In this document: positions 52,848 to 61,427 of the stretch, in pieces
How positions within the stretch are numbered: the first letter of the stretch is position 1
How the letters are laid out: every line of letters starts with the position of its first letter
Origin: Nostoc sp. UHCC 0702
Lineage (GTDB): Bacteria > Cyanobacteriota > Cyanobacteriia > Cyanobacteriales > Nostocaceae
Assembly (NCBI GenBank): GCA_017164015.1
Contig: CP071065.1
Span: 6,400,091-6,464,090 of the forward strand
DNA: 64,000 bases
Direction: 5' to 3'
Notes under the pieces: generated by a model
Databases searched by the model: none
The model's input: the letters and a program-made list of their open reading frames with translations, nothing else
What the model was told of the DNA's origin: nothing
Made by a program: the position numbers and the translations under genes

Positions 52848-55523
52848 TCATAAAGATTGAGTTGCTAAAGGCAAAGTAAACCAAAACGTTAACCCACACT
52901 TGCGGTTACTAATGACACCAATTTCACCACCGTGAGCTTGAATAATTTGCCGACAAAGATACATCCTTAAACCAGTGTCTGTGGAACAGGTGGCTTGAGG
53001 ATGGCGTACATGCAAATCAAACAGGCGATCGCACTCTTGCTTACTGACTGCTACACCATTATCTTGAATGCAAGTACGAATCATTCCACTTTCAACTGTA
53101 GCTTTCAGGGTAAAATTTAATCCTGGTGGATTGTGTTGCAAGCTATAAGTAAACAAGTTGACTAAAACTCTCTGCAACCGAGTTGTATCTGCCAGTACTA
53201 AAGGTAAATCTTCTGAAAGCAAGTTTGTCAAATTCGCTTGATTTTGATTTAGCATTGGCTGCAAGTCTTGGATAATTGCCTGTAACAGCGTGCTAAATCT
53301 GACCAAATCCCGATGAAGGACAACTCCTTGTTCTTTGCAAGAATGAATTTCTAGTAATGAGTCAATCATTCTCATCTGGCGATCGTTGCCTTGAATCATG
53401 CGCTCAATAATAGAGCAAGATACTGGAATTGGGGAATGGGGGGATGAGGGGGATGAGGGGGATGAGGGAGATGAGGGGGATGAGGGGGATGTTGATATTA
53501 CTTCCTTTGCTCCGCTGTTGCCCCTAATCCCCACTTCCTGCGGTCGTGGGGGCCCCGAGTTCCCCTGCTCCCCTACTCCCTGACTTTTGATCAAATTCTG
53601 TAGTACCATCAAGTTACCCATGACGCAAGTCCGTAAATCGTGAGCAACTGTGTGCAAAACCACGTCTTTGACTCGTTGGGTTTCTTCTAGTTCTTGCATT
53701 TTCTGCTGTAACTGAGTGGTACGTTCTTGTACTTGGCGTTCTAAATTGCTGTTGAGTTGCGCTAGTTCTTGGTAGAGTTGCACTTGCTGAATGGCTATTG
53801 CCAGTTGCTCAGACAACTGCTGTAGTAAATCAATTTCTATTGGCTGCCAATGACGAGGGCCGGAACATTGATTAGCAATCAAAGCACCAAACAATTGGTC
53901 GCCTAGCATAATTGGTACAGCTAAGGCAGCCTTGGTGTGAAATTGTTGATAGTGTGCTAGCACTGTGGGAGATACTTCTATTTGTGAGATATCTTCAACC
54001 ACACGCACCCGATTAGTGGTTAGTAGATTTTTCAATTCTTGGAGACAAGTTTGATCATCACTGTGCCAATTTGAGACTGATGGATAATTGGGATCTACTG
54101 ATTCGACGACAGTTTTAGCTTTGAGTTGGGGATCTTTAAGACCAATAAAAACCCGGTCTACTTGCAAAAATTGCCGGACTTCTGTGACGGTGGTTCGGAG
54201 AATTTTTTCTAAGTTGAGCGAAGACCGAATTCGCACCAAAGTTTCTGTTAACAAGCGATCGCGTTGTCCTGACAAGCGTAATTGGGCTTCTGCTTCCTTG
54301 TACTGTGTAATGTCATGATGGACTGCTAAGATGCACGGGATACCATCTAAATCAATGACTTCCGCTGAAAGCAAGGCTGTAATTACCTTGCCACACTTTC
54401 TGCGATATGTAATTTCTAAATTACGAACAACTTTGTTTGTCTGGAACTCTTGTAGTAATTTGGTGCGTTGGGTGAAGCCCTTGCCGCAGGCATCGTGTTC
54501 ATCCATCCAAAGATTTAATTCAACAGCTGTACGACCAATTGCTTCATCTGGCTGATAACCTGAGAGTTTGACAAAACTGTCGTTAACTTCTACGAAGCGT
54601 CCTTCTGCAAGTGTGCTGATGGTAATTGGATCGGGACTACAACTAAAAGCTTTAGAATATTTTTGAGCCAGATTTCGCAAAGAGACTTCTGCTTGTTTAC
54701 GCTGTGTGATATCCCGGACAATAGCTAACACTTCATCAGTAGCACTCACTACCAACCGCGCTTCATAATCTCGTATTCCCAAAGGCGTTGGCAGTTGATA
54801 TTCACAAGTTTGCAAAGTTCCAGAATCCAAAGTTTTAGCGATCGCTTCTTGGCTAATAGCAGCAACATCATGGGGCAAAAGATCCCACATGTTTCTACCA
54901 ACTATTTCTTCTCTGTTGAGAGTGACATTTGCTCCTTCATCTTTCAAGTCGAGATACTCGCCATCACGGCTAATCCGAAACATCAAATCGGGGATAGCCT
55001 GCAAAATTGCTTGATATCGTGCTTCACTTTCTTGCAATTGTGCTTCTGTTTGTTTACGGTCTGTAATATCTATCACCAAACCATCCCAGAGAATATCGCC
55101 GTTAGCTTGTGGTTCTAGTTGGGAAGTAGCTTGAATCCACTTGAGACCACTAGGCGTGATGATGCGACCTTGCCAACACCAAGGTGCAAGAGTGGCAGCA
55201 GCAACAGCAATAGATTCTGTAAAGGCTGTTCTATCTTGGGGATGAATAAGTTTGTGTAGTACCTCCGGGTCTGCTTGTATAACTTCTGGTTCTAAACCGT
55301 ACAAATCTCGACAGCCAGAACTAACATACAAAACAAACCGGGAACCATCTTGTTGTTGCAAAACTTGAAAAATCATCCCCGGCAAATTAGCAGCAATTCT
55401 TTCCAACACAGTGATAGTTTCTTGTTGAAAACCTAGCTGATGCAATGATTTTACAGTTTCATCCACTCTAGCAACCTTTGACACACAAGGAACTGGCATA
55501 ATCATAAAAGCAAGCGTAGCCAT
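52848..55523 (-). CDS. Multi-PAS/GAF sensor protein, histidine-kinase-like with degenerate ATPase domain
   Basis: Three PAS domains (~35-160, 165-285, 290-415), a GAF domain (~430-590: ILRTTVTEVRQFLQVDRVFIG) and a coiled coil lead to a DHp domain (VLHTVAHDLRTCVMG, His near 625) and a HATPase-like end. Compared with the neighbouring kinase, the N-box asparagine is lost (NLFTYSLQHNPPG), DxGxG reads DNGVAVS and GLGL reads GLRM, and Pro after the His box is Cys. ATP binding is probably lost. A Ser-Pro repeat sits in the DHp region, as in the downstream kinase. The protein is soluble, without membrane helices. It may act as a regulator or dimer partner of the downstream kinase. Confidence 0.8.
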   Translation of the reverse strand: MATLAFMIMPVPCVSKVARVDETVKSLHQLGFQQETITVLERIAANLPGMIFQVLQQQDGSRFVLYVSSGCRDLYGLEPEVIQADPEVLHKLIHPQDRTAFTESIAVAAATLAPWCWQGRIITPSGLKWIQATSQLEPQANGDILWDGLVIDITDRKQTEAQLQESEARYQAILQAIPDLMFRISRDGEYLDLKDEGANVTLNREEIVGRNMWDLLPHDVAAISQEAIAKTLDSGTLQTCEYQLPTPLGIRDYEARLVVSATDEVLAIVRDITQRKQAEVSLRNLAQKYSKAFSCSPDPITISTLAEGRFVEVNDSFVKLSGYQPDEAIGRTAVELNLWMDEHDACGKGFTQRTKLLQEFQTNKVVRNLEITYRRKCGKVITALLSAEVIDLDGIPCILAVHHDITQYKEAEAQLRLSGQRDRLLTETLVRIRSSLNLEKILRTTVTEVRQFLQVDRVFIGLKDPQLKAKTVVESVDPNYPSVSNWHSDDQTCLQELKNLLTTNRVRVVEDISQIEVSPTVLAHYQQFHTKAALAVPIMLGDQLFGALIANQCSGPRHWQPIEIDLLQQLSEQLAIAIQQVQLYQELAQLNSNLERQVQERTTQLQQKMQELEETQRVKDVVLHTVAHDLRTCVMGNLMVLQNLIKSQGVGEQGNSGPPRPQEVGIRGNSGAKEVISTSPSSPSSPSSPSSPSSPHSPIPVSCSIIERMIQGNDRQMRMIDSLLEIHSCKEQGVVLHRDLVRFSTLLQAIIQDLQPMLNQNQANLTNLLSEDLPLVLADTTRLQRVLVNLFTYSLQHNPPGLNFTLKATVESGMIRTCIQDNGVAVSKQECDRLFDLHVRHPQATCSTDTGLRMYLCRQIIQAHGGEIGVISNRKCGLTFWFTLPLATQSL
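53425..53567. repeat. GGATGAGGG nonamer array plus GC-rich palindrome inside the kinase-like gene
   Basis: About six (G/A)GATGAGGG units are followed by a TGTTGATATTACT spacer and a CCCCACTTCC...GGTCGTGGGG palindrome that also occurs between genes at 9300-9346. Frame is kept; it encodes SPSSPSSP and a short GPPRPQEVG segment. Confidence 0.85.
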
Positions 55524-55890
55524 TTTGACGGTTTTTGTTTTGCGAGCAGAATTGCTTACAGCATAAAAACTGCGTCTCTTTTCAGGTTAGTTCTTGACGC
55601 TGCGATCGCATTCACCCAATCGGGTGAACTAGTTGCCCATGACGAAAACCTTTATCACTGCGATTATCATCTGAGTCAGTTACGGCGTAATTCCAGAAGC
55701 AATTCATAAATTGCTTCTACGATGTATCTTAATTAATTGCAATTAGCTATAGTTGAGAATCTATTTAACTAGAGTTTTTCGACTTGCTAACTAGCTCAAA
55801 CTAATTAGACATAATCTTTCATTACAAGTGCAACACAGTGTAGACGCAAAGCGGCTTCTTGAAGGGTAATTGAGTAGGTGCGAAATTGAA
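55524..55890. other. Divergent spacer with two perfect palindromes
   Basis: TTCACCC-AATC-GGGTGAA lies at 55611-55628 and AGAAGCAATT-CATA-AATTGCTTCT at 55695-55718. Either could be an operator for the divergent kinase or NTPase genes. No coding content. Confidence 0.5.
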
Positions 55891-56403
55891 GTGAAAAAAA
55901 TTATGATTATTGGTTCTGGAGGTGCTGGTAAATCTACTTTAGCCCGTGAACTGGGAAGTATGTTAGGTTTAGAAGTGATTCATTTAGACACTTTATACTG
56001 GAATCCTGGCTGGGTTGAGACTCCAAAACCTGAATGGCAAAGCATCATTGAAGATTTAACTTTGCGGGAATCGTGGATTATGGATGGCAACTACAGTGGT
56101 ACGCTAGATATTCGTTTAGCGATCGCAGATACAGTGATTTTTTTAGATTTAAAGCGCTTGTTGTGTCTGTGGCGAGTAATTAAGCGAAGTTGGCAATATG
56201 CGGGACAATCCAGACCTGATATGGCTTCAGGTTGTCCAGAAAGATTAACATGGGAATTTCTCAAATTTGTTTGGACATACCCTATTACTCGCCGTCCTAA
56301 GATTCTCAATAAACTTAGTCAACTTGCACCAAACCAGCAAGTGATTATCCTCCGCGAACCCAAAGAAGTTAGAGAGTTTTTACACAAAATTTCCCTCTCT
56401 TAA
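55891..56403 (+). CDS. FlaR-like P-loop NTPase (adenylate-kinase fold)
   Basis: A 170-residue protein with Walker A in GSGGAGKSTLA (residues 8-18), HLDTLYWNPGW and WIMDGNYSGTLDIRLAIADTVIFLD. This is the pattern of the family annotated as DNA topology modulation protein FlaR, related to adenylate and shikimate kinases. I chose the GTG at 55891 since homologues begin with Lys-Lys-Ile before the P-loop; a TTG at 55870 is also possible. The substrate is unknown. It is 71 bases from the next small gene and could be the first gene of that group. Confidence 0.8.
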   Translation: MKKIMIIGSGGAGKSTLARELGSMLGLEVIHLDTLYWNPGWVETPKPEWQSIIEDLTLRESWIMDGNYSGTLDIRLAIADTVIFLDLKRLLCLWRVIKRSWQYAGQSRPDMASGCPERLTWEFLKFVWTYPITRRPKILNKLSQLAPNQQVIILREPKEVREFLHKISLS

Positions 56404-56474
56404 GAAACTAAGCAATAAATTACTATAATTAAATATTAAGTGGAGTCATCAAAGATTATAAATTAGTTAAGCCA

Positions 56475-56762
56475 ATGATTGACTTGAAAACAGCAGTGAG
56501 TGCTGCATATCAATATATAAAAGGATTACAAGAAGTAATGGGTAATCCATTAAATGATTTAAGGCTTGAGGAAGTTGAGTTATCGGAAGATAGGCGCTTT
56601 TGGTTGATCACACTAGGCTTTGACATTCCTAATAAAAAAAACAAAAATAACAAAGCTTTGGATTTAGAACTACCTATACTAACTTCTAAACGGGAATACA
56701 AAATCTTTAAAGTCAACTCGCAAACTGGCGAAGTTGAGGCAATGAAAATTAGAGAAGTATGA
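56475..56762 (+). CDS. Small PepSY-like protein paired with a PIN gene
   Basis: A 95-residue protein: one helix (LKTAVSAAYQYIKGLQEVMG), then LEEVELSEDRRFWLITLGFDIP and YKIFKVNSQTGEVEAMKIREV. The latter is the typical strand-turn-strand of PepSY-like domains. There is no DNA-binding motif as in standard VapB antitoxins. Its stop overlaps the PIN gene's start (ATGA), a coupling common in toxin-antitoxin pairs. Antitoxin function is inferred from position only. Confidence 0.55.
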   Translation: MIDLKTAVSAAYQYIKGLQEVMGNPLNDLRLEEVELSEDRRFWLITLGFDIPNKKNKNNKALDLELPILTSKREYKIFKVNSQTGEVEAMKIREV

Positions 56763-57265
56763 AAGATGTAATTAATTCCCTAATTCGTCGTTACCACCAA
56801 AAGGGAATTTTAATTGATACAAATATCTTACTTCTATTTCTCGTTGGCAGTGTCAATCTAGAACGAATCACTCGCTTTAATCGAACTGAGCAATTTATAC
56901 CAGAAGACTATGAACTTTTGTTAAAATTGATTGCAAAATTCCAAAAAATCATAACAACTCCAAATATTCTGACAGAAGTCAATAGCCTTGCTAATCAGCT
57001 AGGTGAACCTGAACGATCGCAGTGTTTTGTAATATTTGCTCAATTTGCTCAAAATGCTACTCGTTTGAATGAACAGTACATCAAGAGTCTAGACGCTGTA
57101 ACTGTTGATAAATTTGTGAAATATGGACTAACTGACTGCGGAATACTAACTTTAGCTAGAGAGAAGTATCTAGTACTAACTGACGATTTGAAGCTAGCAA
57201 ATTACTTGCAAAGTGTTGGTCTTGATGTGATTAACTTTAACAATATTCGTGTTTTTAATTGGTAG
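56759..57265 (+). CDS. PIN-domain nuclease-like protein
   Basis: The 168-residue protein has the PIN acid pattern: Asp in GILIDTNILLLFLVG, Glu in NILTEVNSL, and two Asp in YGLTDCGILTLAREKYLVLTDD. PIN proteins are Mg-dependent RNases, often toxins. It is translated from a start overlapping the preceding small gene. M67 peptidase follows after 24 bases on the same strand but probably belongs to a different function. If toxic, its partner would be the 95-residue PepSY-like protein. Confidence 0.75.
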   Translation: MKDVINSLIRRYHQKGILIDTNILLLFLVGSVNLERITRFNRTEQFIPEDYELLLKLIAKFQKIITTPNILTEVNSLANQLGEPERSQCFVIFAQFAQNATRLNEQYIKSLDAVTVDKFVKYGLTDCGILTLAREKYLVLTDDLKLANYLQSVGLDVINFNNIRVFNW

Positions 57266-57289
57266 CAAAGTTTTTAACTTTAACTTCTC

Positions 57290-57757
57290 ATGAATAACGC
57301 AATTATCAAACTCCTTTCAGAACACTTGCAAACTATCCGCACTCATGCTGAAAGTACATACCCAGATGAATGCTGCGGTATAATCTTGGGTTATCTGGCA
57401 AGTGTTGGTAAAACTGTGGTAGAAATCATACCAACAGCAAATGCCTGGAGTACAGAAGCGGCTAATTTCACAGGTGAAAACACAGTCAATGATGAAAGAC
57501 GGCGATATGCGATCGCGCCCGAAGTCATGATACAAGTACAAAGAAAAGCACGCGATTCCTCACTGAACATCATCGGTATCTATCACTCTCATCCCGATCA
57601 TCCGGCTGTACCTTCGGAATGCGATCGCTTATACGCTTGGCAAGAATACTCGTATATAATAGTTTCCGTTCAAAATGCTAAAGCTGCTGAACTCAAAAGC
57701 TGGAGTCTTAATAATAATCATCAGTTCCAACCAGAGACGATTCAATACATAATTTAA
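57290..57757 (+). CDS. M67-family JAMM metallopeptidase (Mec-like)
   Basis: The 155-residue protein has the JAMM zinc site: Glu27 in YPDECCGIILG, His99 and His101 in IYHSHPDHP, and Ser109/Asp112 in PSECDRL. Bacterial members such as Mec cleave the cysteine from the carrier CysO after sulfur transfer. The window also has a CysO-like carrier (26782) and a ThiF-rhodanese activator (59781, 2 kb downstream), so a role in sulfur-carrier processing is likely. Length is normal for the family. Confidence 0.88.
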   Translation: MNNAIIKLLSEHLQTIRTHAESTYPDECCGIILGYLASVGKTVVEIIPTANAWSTEAANFTGENTVNDERRRYAIAPEVMIQVQRKARDSSLNIIGIYHSHPDHPAVPSECDRLYAWQEYSYIIVSVQNAKAAELKSWSLNNNHQFQPETIQYII

Positions 57758-57995
57758 TATCTAACCAGAACTTAACGTGGATTTCGAGAAGTTATTTATA
57801 ACATTTTTGTTCCAAAATAGCGGTTCCTGATCTTGTTAGGTACGTTTTCAAAGCTACTAACCTGGGTAAAAAAGCTTTTGGTATACCTCAGTTGCTTAGG
57901 AAACGCTATAAAGTTCGCTCAAGCATTTCTTCCTTCTCTTTATTCGAGTCTCATATTTTTTGGCGCTTTTTTCAACCTATCGAACTCACGTTTAT

Positions 57996-58943
57996 TTAGG
58001 CAAATAGTTTATCTGCCATTTTACTTTCCTGAGAATACCAAGCTTCGGGAATTAAATCGTAATCACCTGCTTGTTGTGGCGGAAAATCTCCTGCTTCAAT
58101 TCTAGCAATAATTTCGGGTAAGGCTTCAATAAAAGCTGGACTTCTGTCTTTAGGATGTAGTGTCCAAGCATGAGGATTAGTCAAGTTAGCTCGATAATAA
58201 TCGGTTTGCTTTAGTTTTTGCGTTACCATGACTTCCCATGAGTCTAACTTGCCTTTACCCGTGAACTTACTGAAATAAAGCTTTAATTCATTAGGTAAAT
58301 TATTGACCCATTTTCTCCGATATGAATGCCAAAGAATTGGTAAAGGAAGTAACTTATCAAAGCGTTTGCGGTCTATTAAATAAACTCGGCTGCCAAAATT
58401 TTTCAAAATTTCAATTGGTTCTGATTTTTGTTGATTTTTCGGAGGCCCAGCCATTGGTCTGATAAACATTATCTGCGAATTTTGTTGCATTGACTTAATG
58501 CCTTCTTCAATCCAATTAAAATTGGGATGTTGATACATCAGCATATCGCTATCGAAGTGCAACATATAGTCACTTTTACATTCTTCGATACTAAAAATAG
58601 TGCCTAAAATGGGATACCCTTTATAATTATGCGTAAAGGGAATTGTTCTACCGAAATGTTTTCGGTACATTTGATTGTGATAGCTTGCATCGTAATTCAT
58701 CTCCACTACACGATCAACAACACCGGCTCGCAGTAATTTGTCTGTACACTCGCGCAGTTTCTCCATCGTACCAATTGAAGGACGATTTACTTTGTCTCCT
58801 GTAAGTCGAACTGTATCAAGTGCTAAAACCCTTTCCTCAAAGGGGAAGTTATTCATTTTCACTAGATGAGGAATGGTCTGTAAAATGAAAGATGTATCTG
58901 GACGTGCTACAAAAATCCACAAAGAACAACTTGCATTTGCCAT
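57996..58943 (-). CDS. Glycosyltransferase-like protein (GT-A type)
   Basis: The 315-residue protein begins ANASCSLWIFVARPDTSFILQ and shows a DxD-like metal motif in MLHFDSDMLMYQHP (Asp131, Asp133), with regions before and after that fit a GT-A nucleotide-sugar fold. The ATG at 58943 is used; a TTG at 58949 is the alternative. No known family name can be given. The 3' end converges on the M67 gene. The sugar and acceptor are unknown. Confidence 0.65.
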   Translation of the reverse strand: MANASCSLWIFVARPDTSFILQTIPHLVKMNNFPFEERVLALDTVRLTGDKVNRPSIGTMEKLRECTDKLLRAGVVDRVVEMNYDASYHNQMYRKHFGRTIPFTHNYKGYPILGTIFSIEECKSDYMLHFDSDMLMYQHPNFNWIEEGIKSMQQNSQIMFIRPMAGPPKNQQKSEPIEILKNFGSRVYLIDRKRFDKLLPLPILWHSYRRKWVNNLPNELKLYFSKFTGKGKLDSWEVMVTQKLKQTDYYRANLTNPHAWTLHPKDRSPAFIEALPEIIARIEAGDFPPQQAGDYDLIPEAWYSQESKMADKLFA

Positions 58944-59780
58944 ATTCAAGATACCTGTACTTGATTACAAAATTTTTCATTGCCAAATAATAAATAAGGT
59001 CAAACTTACTTGAGAAATTGACACTCAATGCTATTTATAAATTTGGTTACATATCTTATGGTCTTTGGGCTTGAGGATGTGCCTACTTAAACCCTGGTGT
59101 TGATGCTCGTTTCCTCATACCAGCCCGTTTGATTTTATTTCGCCCATAGCGAAAGCAGAACCCACAGGAAGGTTATTTACACAGTGGCTTAATACATCAG
59201 GAATCCTTGTGTTTTTTGAGACAACAATATTTAACCTATTTAAGTACAGTGTAAGTTAATACACTTAAGTAATTACCACATGATTTCATTATATATTACG
59301 ATGAAGTCTACTATTAAATTTATATTTATAATAAATAATCATGGCTAGTTCGTGAAGATACGCTAAAGAGCATCAAACTGCATAGGCTCTTTCTCAGGGT
59401 GAGTACTGACAGTATACCGAAAACTTCTGCGATCATCGTTCGCAGAAGCATCTTGTAAGCAGAAGACATTGCCGTACCCCTACGGCGAAGCAAGCTACGA
59501 GCAGCATCTCCGACAGGAGAAGGCATCGCTCTGTGATCAATGCCTCAAAATCAGATTATCCAAAAAAACAATATTGATACTTTTTCCAATCCTTGTGAAG
59601 AATTTTAAGATAAGCAAAAAAGGTAAGGGTAGCTTTGGCACCAGTTTTTGGTCTACTGACACTAGAATATCACTAGCCAAAAACAGCTAAAAGAAGTATA
59701 CTAGAATGCTATCAAATTTTAAATTACTATCTTAAATACTAGAAATACCACATTAAACCTTGAAACTGTTGGTACATAAG
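58944..59780. other. Long gene-free region with palindromic repeats
   Basis: About 840 bases without a supportable gene. CTTCTGCGATCAT-CGTTCGCAGAAG forms a hairpin at about 59429-59455. GCCGTACCCCTACGGC and TCTCCGACAGGAGA follow at about 59471-59525, a dispersed-palindrome type common in Nostoc. Near 59070-59165 the minus strand reads GFCFRYGRNKIKRAGMRKR to a stop, which could be the decayed end of a transposase gene, but I cannot support that. Confidence 0.5.
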
Positions 59781-60956
59781 ATGTCGCTCAATCCCAATCT
59801 GGATGAAATCCAGCTGACAAAAGACGATTACGAACGCTACTCCCGCCACCTGATATTGCCAGAAGTTGCGCTGGAAGGGCAAAAACGCCTCAAAGCTGCC
59901 AGTGTACTCTGTATCGGTACAGGTGGACTCGGTTCGCCACTACTTTTATATCTCGCAGCAGCAGGTATCGGACGTATCGGTATTGTTGATTTCGATATTG
60001 TTGATACTTCCAACCTGCAACGCCAAGTCATTCACGGTACATCCTGGGTAGGTAAACCCAAGATTGAATCAGCAAAAAACCGCATTCACGAGATTAACCC
60101 CTATTGTCAGGTTGATCTCTACGAGACTCGCTTGAGTTCCGAAAATGCCTTGGATATAATTAAGCCTTACGATATCGTCGTCGATGGTACTGATAACTTC
60201 CCCACACGCTATCTAGTCAACGACGCTTGTGTGTTACTAGACAAGCCCAATGTCTACGGTTCCATTTTCCGGTTTGAAGGGCAAGCGACTGTATTTAACT
60301 ACGAAGGCGGGCCTAACTATCGTGATTTGTACCCAGAACCACCACCACCCGGAATGGTTCCCTCCTGTGCCGAAGGTGGGGTATTGGGAATTTTGCCAGG
60401 AATTATTGGACTCATCCAAGCAACAGAAACGGTCAAAATCATTATCAGACAGGGTAACACCCTGAGTGGACGGCTGCTGCTATACAACGCCTTGGAAATG
60501 AAATTCCGGGAGTTGAAACTGCGTCCCAACCCCATTCGCCCAGTGATTGAAAAGCTGATAGACTACGAACAATTCTGCGGAATCCCACAAGCTAAGGCAG
60601 AGGAGGCCAAACAGCAGATGGAAATTGCAGAAATGACTGTCAAGGAGTTGAAGGAATTGTTGGATAGTGGCGTGAAGGATTTTGTGTTGCTAGATGTCCG
60701 TAACCCTAATGAGTACGAGATTGCTAAAATTCCTGGTTCCGTATTGGTGCCGCTACCCGATATTGAAAATGGTGATGGCGTGACCAAGGTGAAAGAAATA
60801 CTCAATGGTCATCGATTGATTGCTCATTGTAAGATGGGCGGGCGGTCTGCTAAAGCCCTCGGCATCCTCAAACAAGCCGGCATTGTCGGGACAAACGTCA
60901 AAGGTGGAATCACCGCTTGGAGTAGAGAAGTTGATCCATCAATTCCTGAGTATTAA
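59781..60956 (+). CDS. moeB: ThiF-rhodanese protein (MoeB/MoeZ-like adenylyl- and sulfurtransferase)
   Basis: The enzyme adenylates the C-terminal glycine of a ubiquitin-like carrier and then transfers sulfur. Residues ~15-270 are the ThiF/E1-like domain (RYSRHLILPEVALEG; GTGGLGSPLLLYLAAAGIG; VDGTDNFPTRY; VPSCAEGGVLGILPG). The C-terminal ~100 are rhodanese with active Cys in AHCKMGGRSAKAL. I see no CxxC pairs, so it lacks the zinc of classical MoeB and resembles MoeZ. The ATG at 59781 is preferred to a TTG at 59760. Likely partners are both GG-ended carriers in the window (12288, 26782). Confidence 0.92.
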   Translation: MSLNPNLDEIQLTKDDYERYSRHLILPEVALEGQKRLKAASVLCIGTGGLGSPLLLYLAAAGIGRIGIVDFDIVDTSNLQRQVIHGTSWVGKPKIESAKNRIHEINPYCQVDLYETRLSSENALDIIKPYDIVVDGTDNFPTRYLVNDACVLLDKPNVYGSIFRFEGQATVFNYEGGPNYRDLYPEPPPPGMVPSCAEGGVLGILPGIIGLIQATETVKIIIRQGNTLSGRLLLYNALEMKFRELKLRPNPIRPVIEKLIDYEQFCGIPQAKAEEAKQQMEIAEMTVKELKELLDSGVKDFVLLDVRNPNEYEIAKIPGSVLVPLPDIENGDGVTKVKEILNGHRLIAHCKMGGRSAKALGILKQAGIVGTNVKGGITAWSREVDPSIPEY

Positions 60957-60989
60957 AAAAGCACCACAGATTATAAGGGATATGTTGAA

Positions 60990-61412
60990 AACCCTGTGAC
61001 TTCAGTCCAGGGATGAAAACTATTTGGTAGCTTAAAAGCTACCAGTGTGTGCTAAAATTGTTTTAGTTTTAACACGAGTAGGAACAACCGCAGCGCATTG
61101 AACAATCCTAGTAGGGGTGGAACTCCCGCACAGTAAGTCAGCCGTGATCATCGTCGCCTATACCACTGGCAAACAATAGCAGGATTGGGAGCGTCTTAAC
61201 TTGTGAAATATGTGGACTCTGAAAGGGAAACTACAAATAAAACTAAGTAACGTCACAGCTAAACCACGTTAGTTTAGCCAGGTACGGTAGGGGACGTTTG
61301 ACTGTCCTACAAGGTCACCCCTTGAAAGATAACTGTGGAGAGTAATGGCTTTAGCCTTGCTCGGAACAACAGTTTGAATCACCGTGGCTTTAGCCCGGTG
61401 AGAGTCAAGACG
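60990..61412. mobile_element. Non-coding, possibly transposon-derived segment
   Basis: Between moeB and the SDR gene lie several hairpins (GGTAGCTTAAAAGCTACC near 61025; CACCG-GGCTTTAGCC-CGGTG near 61381-61401) and GGGTGGAACTCCCGCAC. The layout recalls the structured non-coding end of IS200/IS605 elements with tnpB lost, but no matching copy exists in the window. It could also be a free-standing RNA. Confidence 0.3.
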
Positions 61413-61427
61413 ATCTCCAATATATAA

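Noticed and set aside
57833..58105. 90-codon plus-strand frame before the glycosyltransferase end
   Set aside because: Overlaps the well-supported gene on the other strand and has no family pattern.
59070..59165. Decayed transposase C terminus on the minus strand
   Set aside because: Only ~25 basic residues before a stop; too little to assign.
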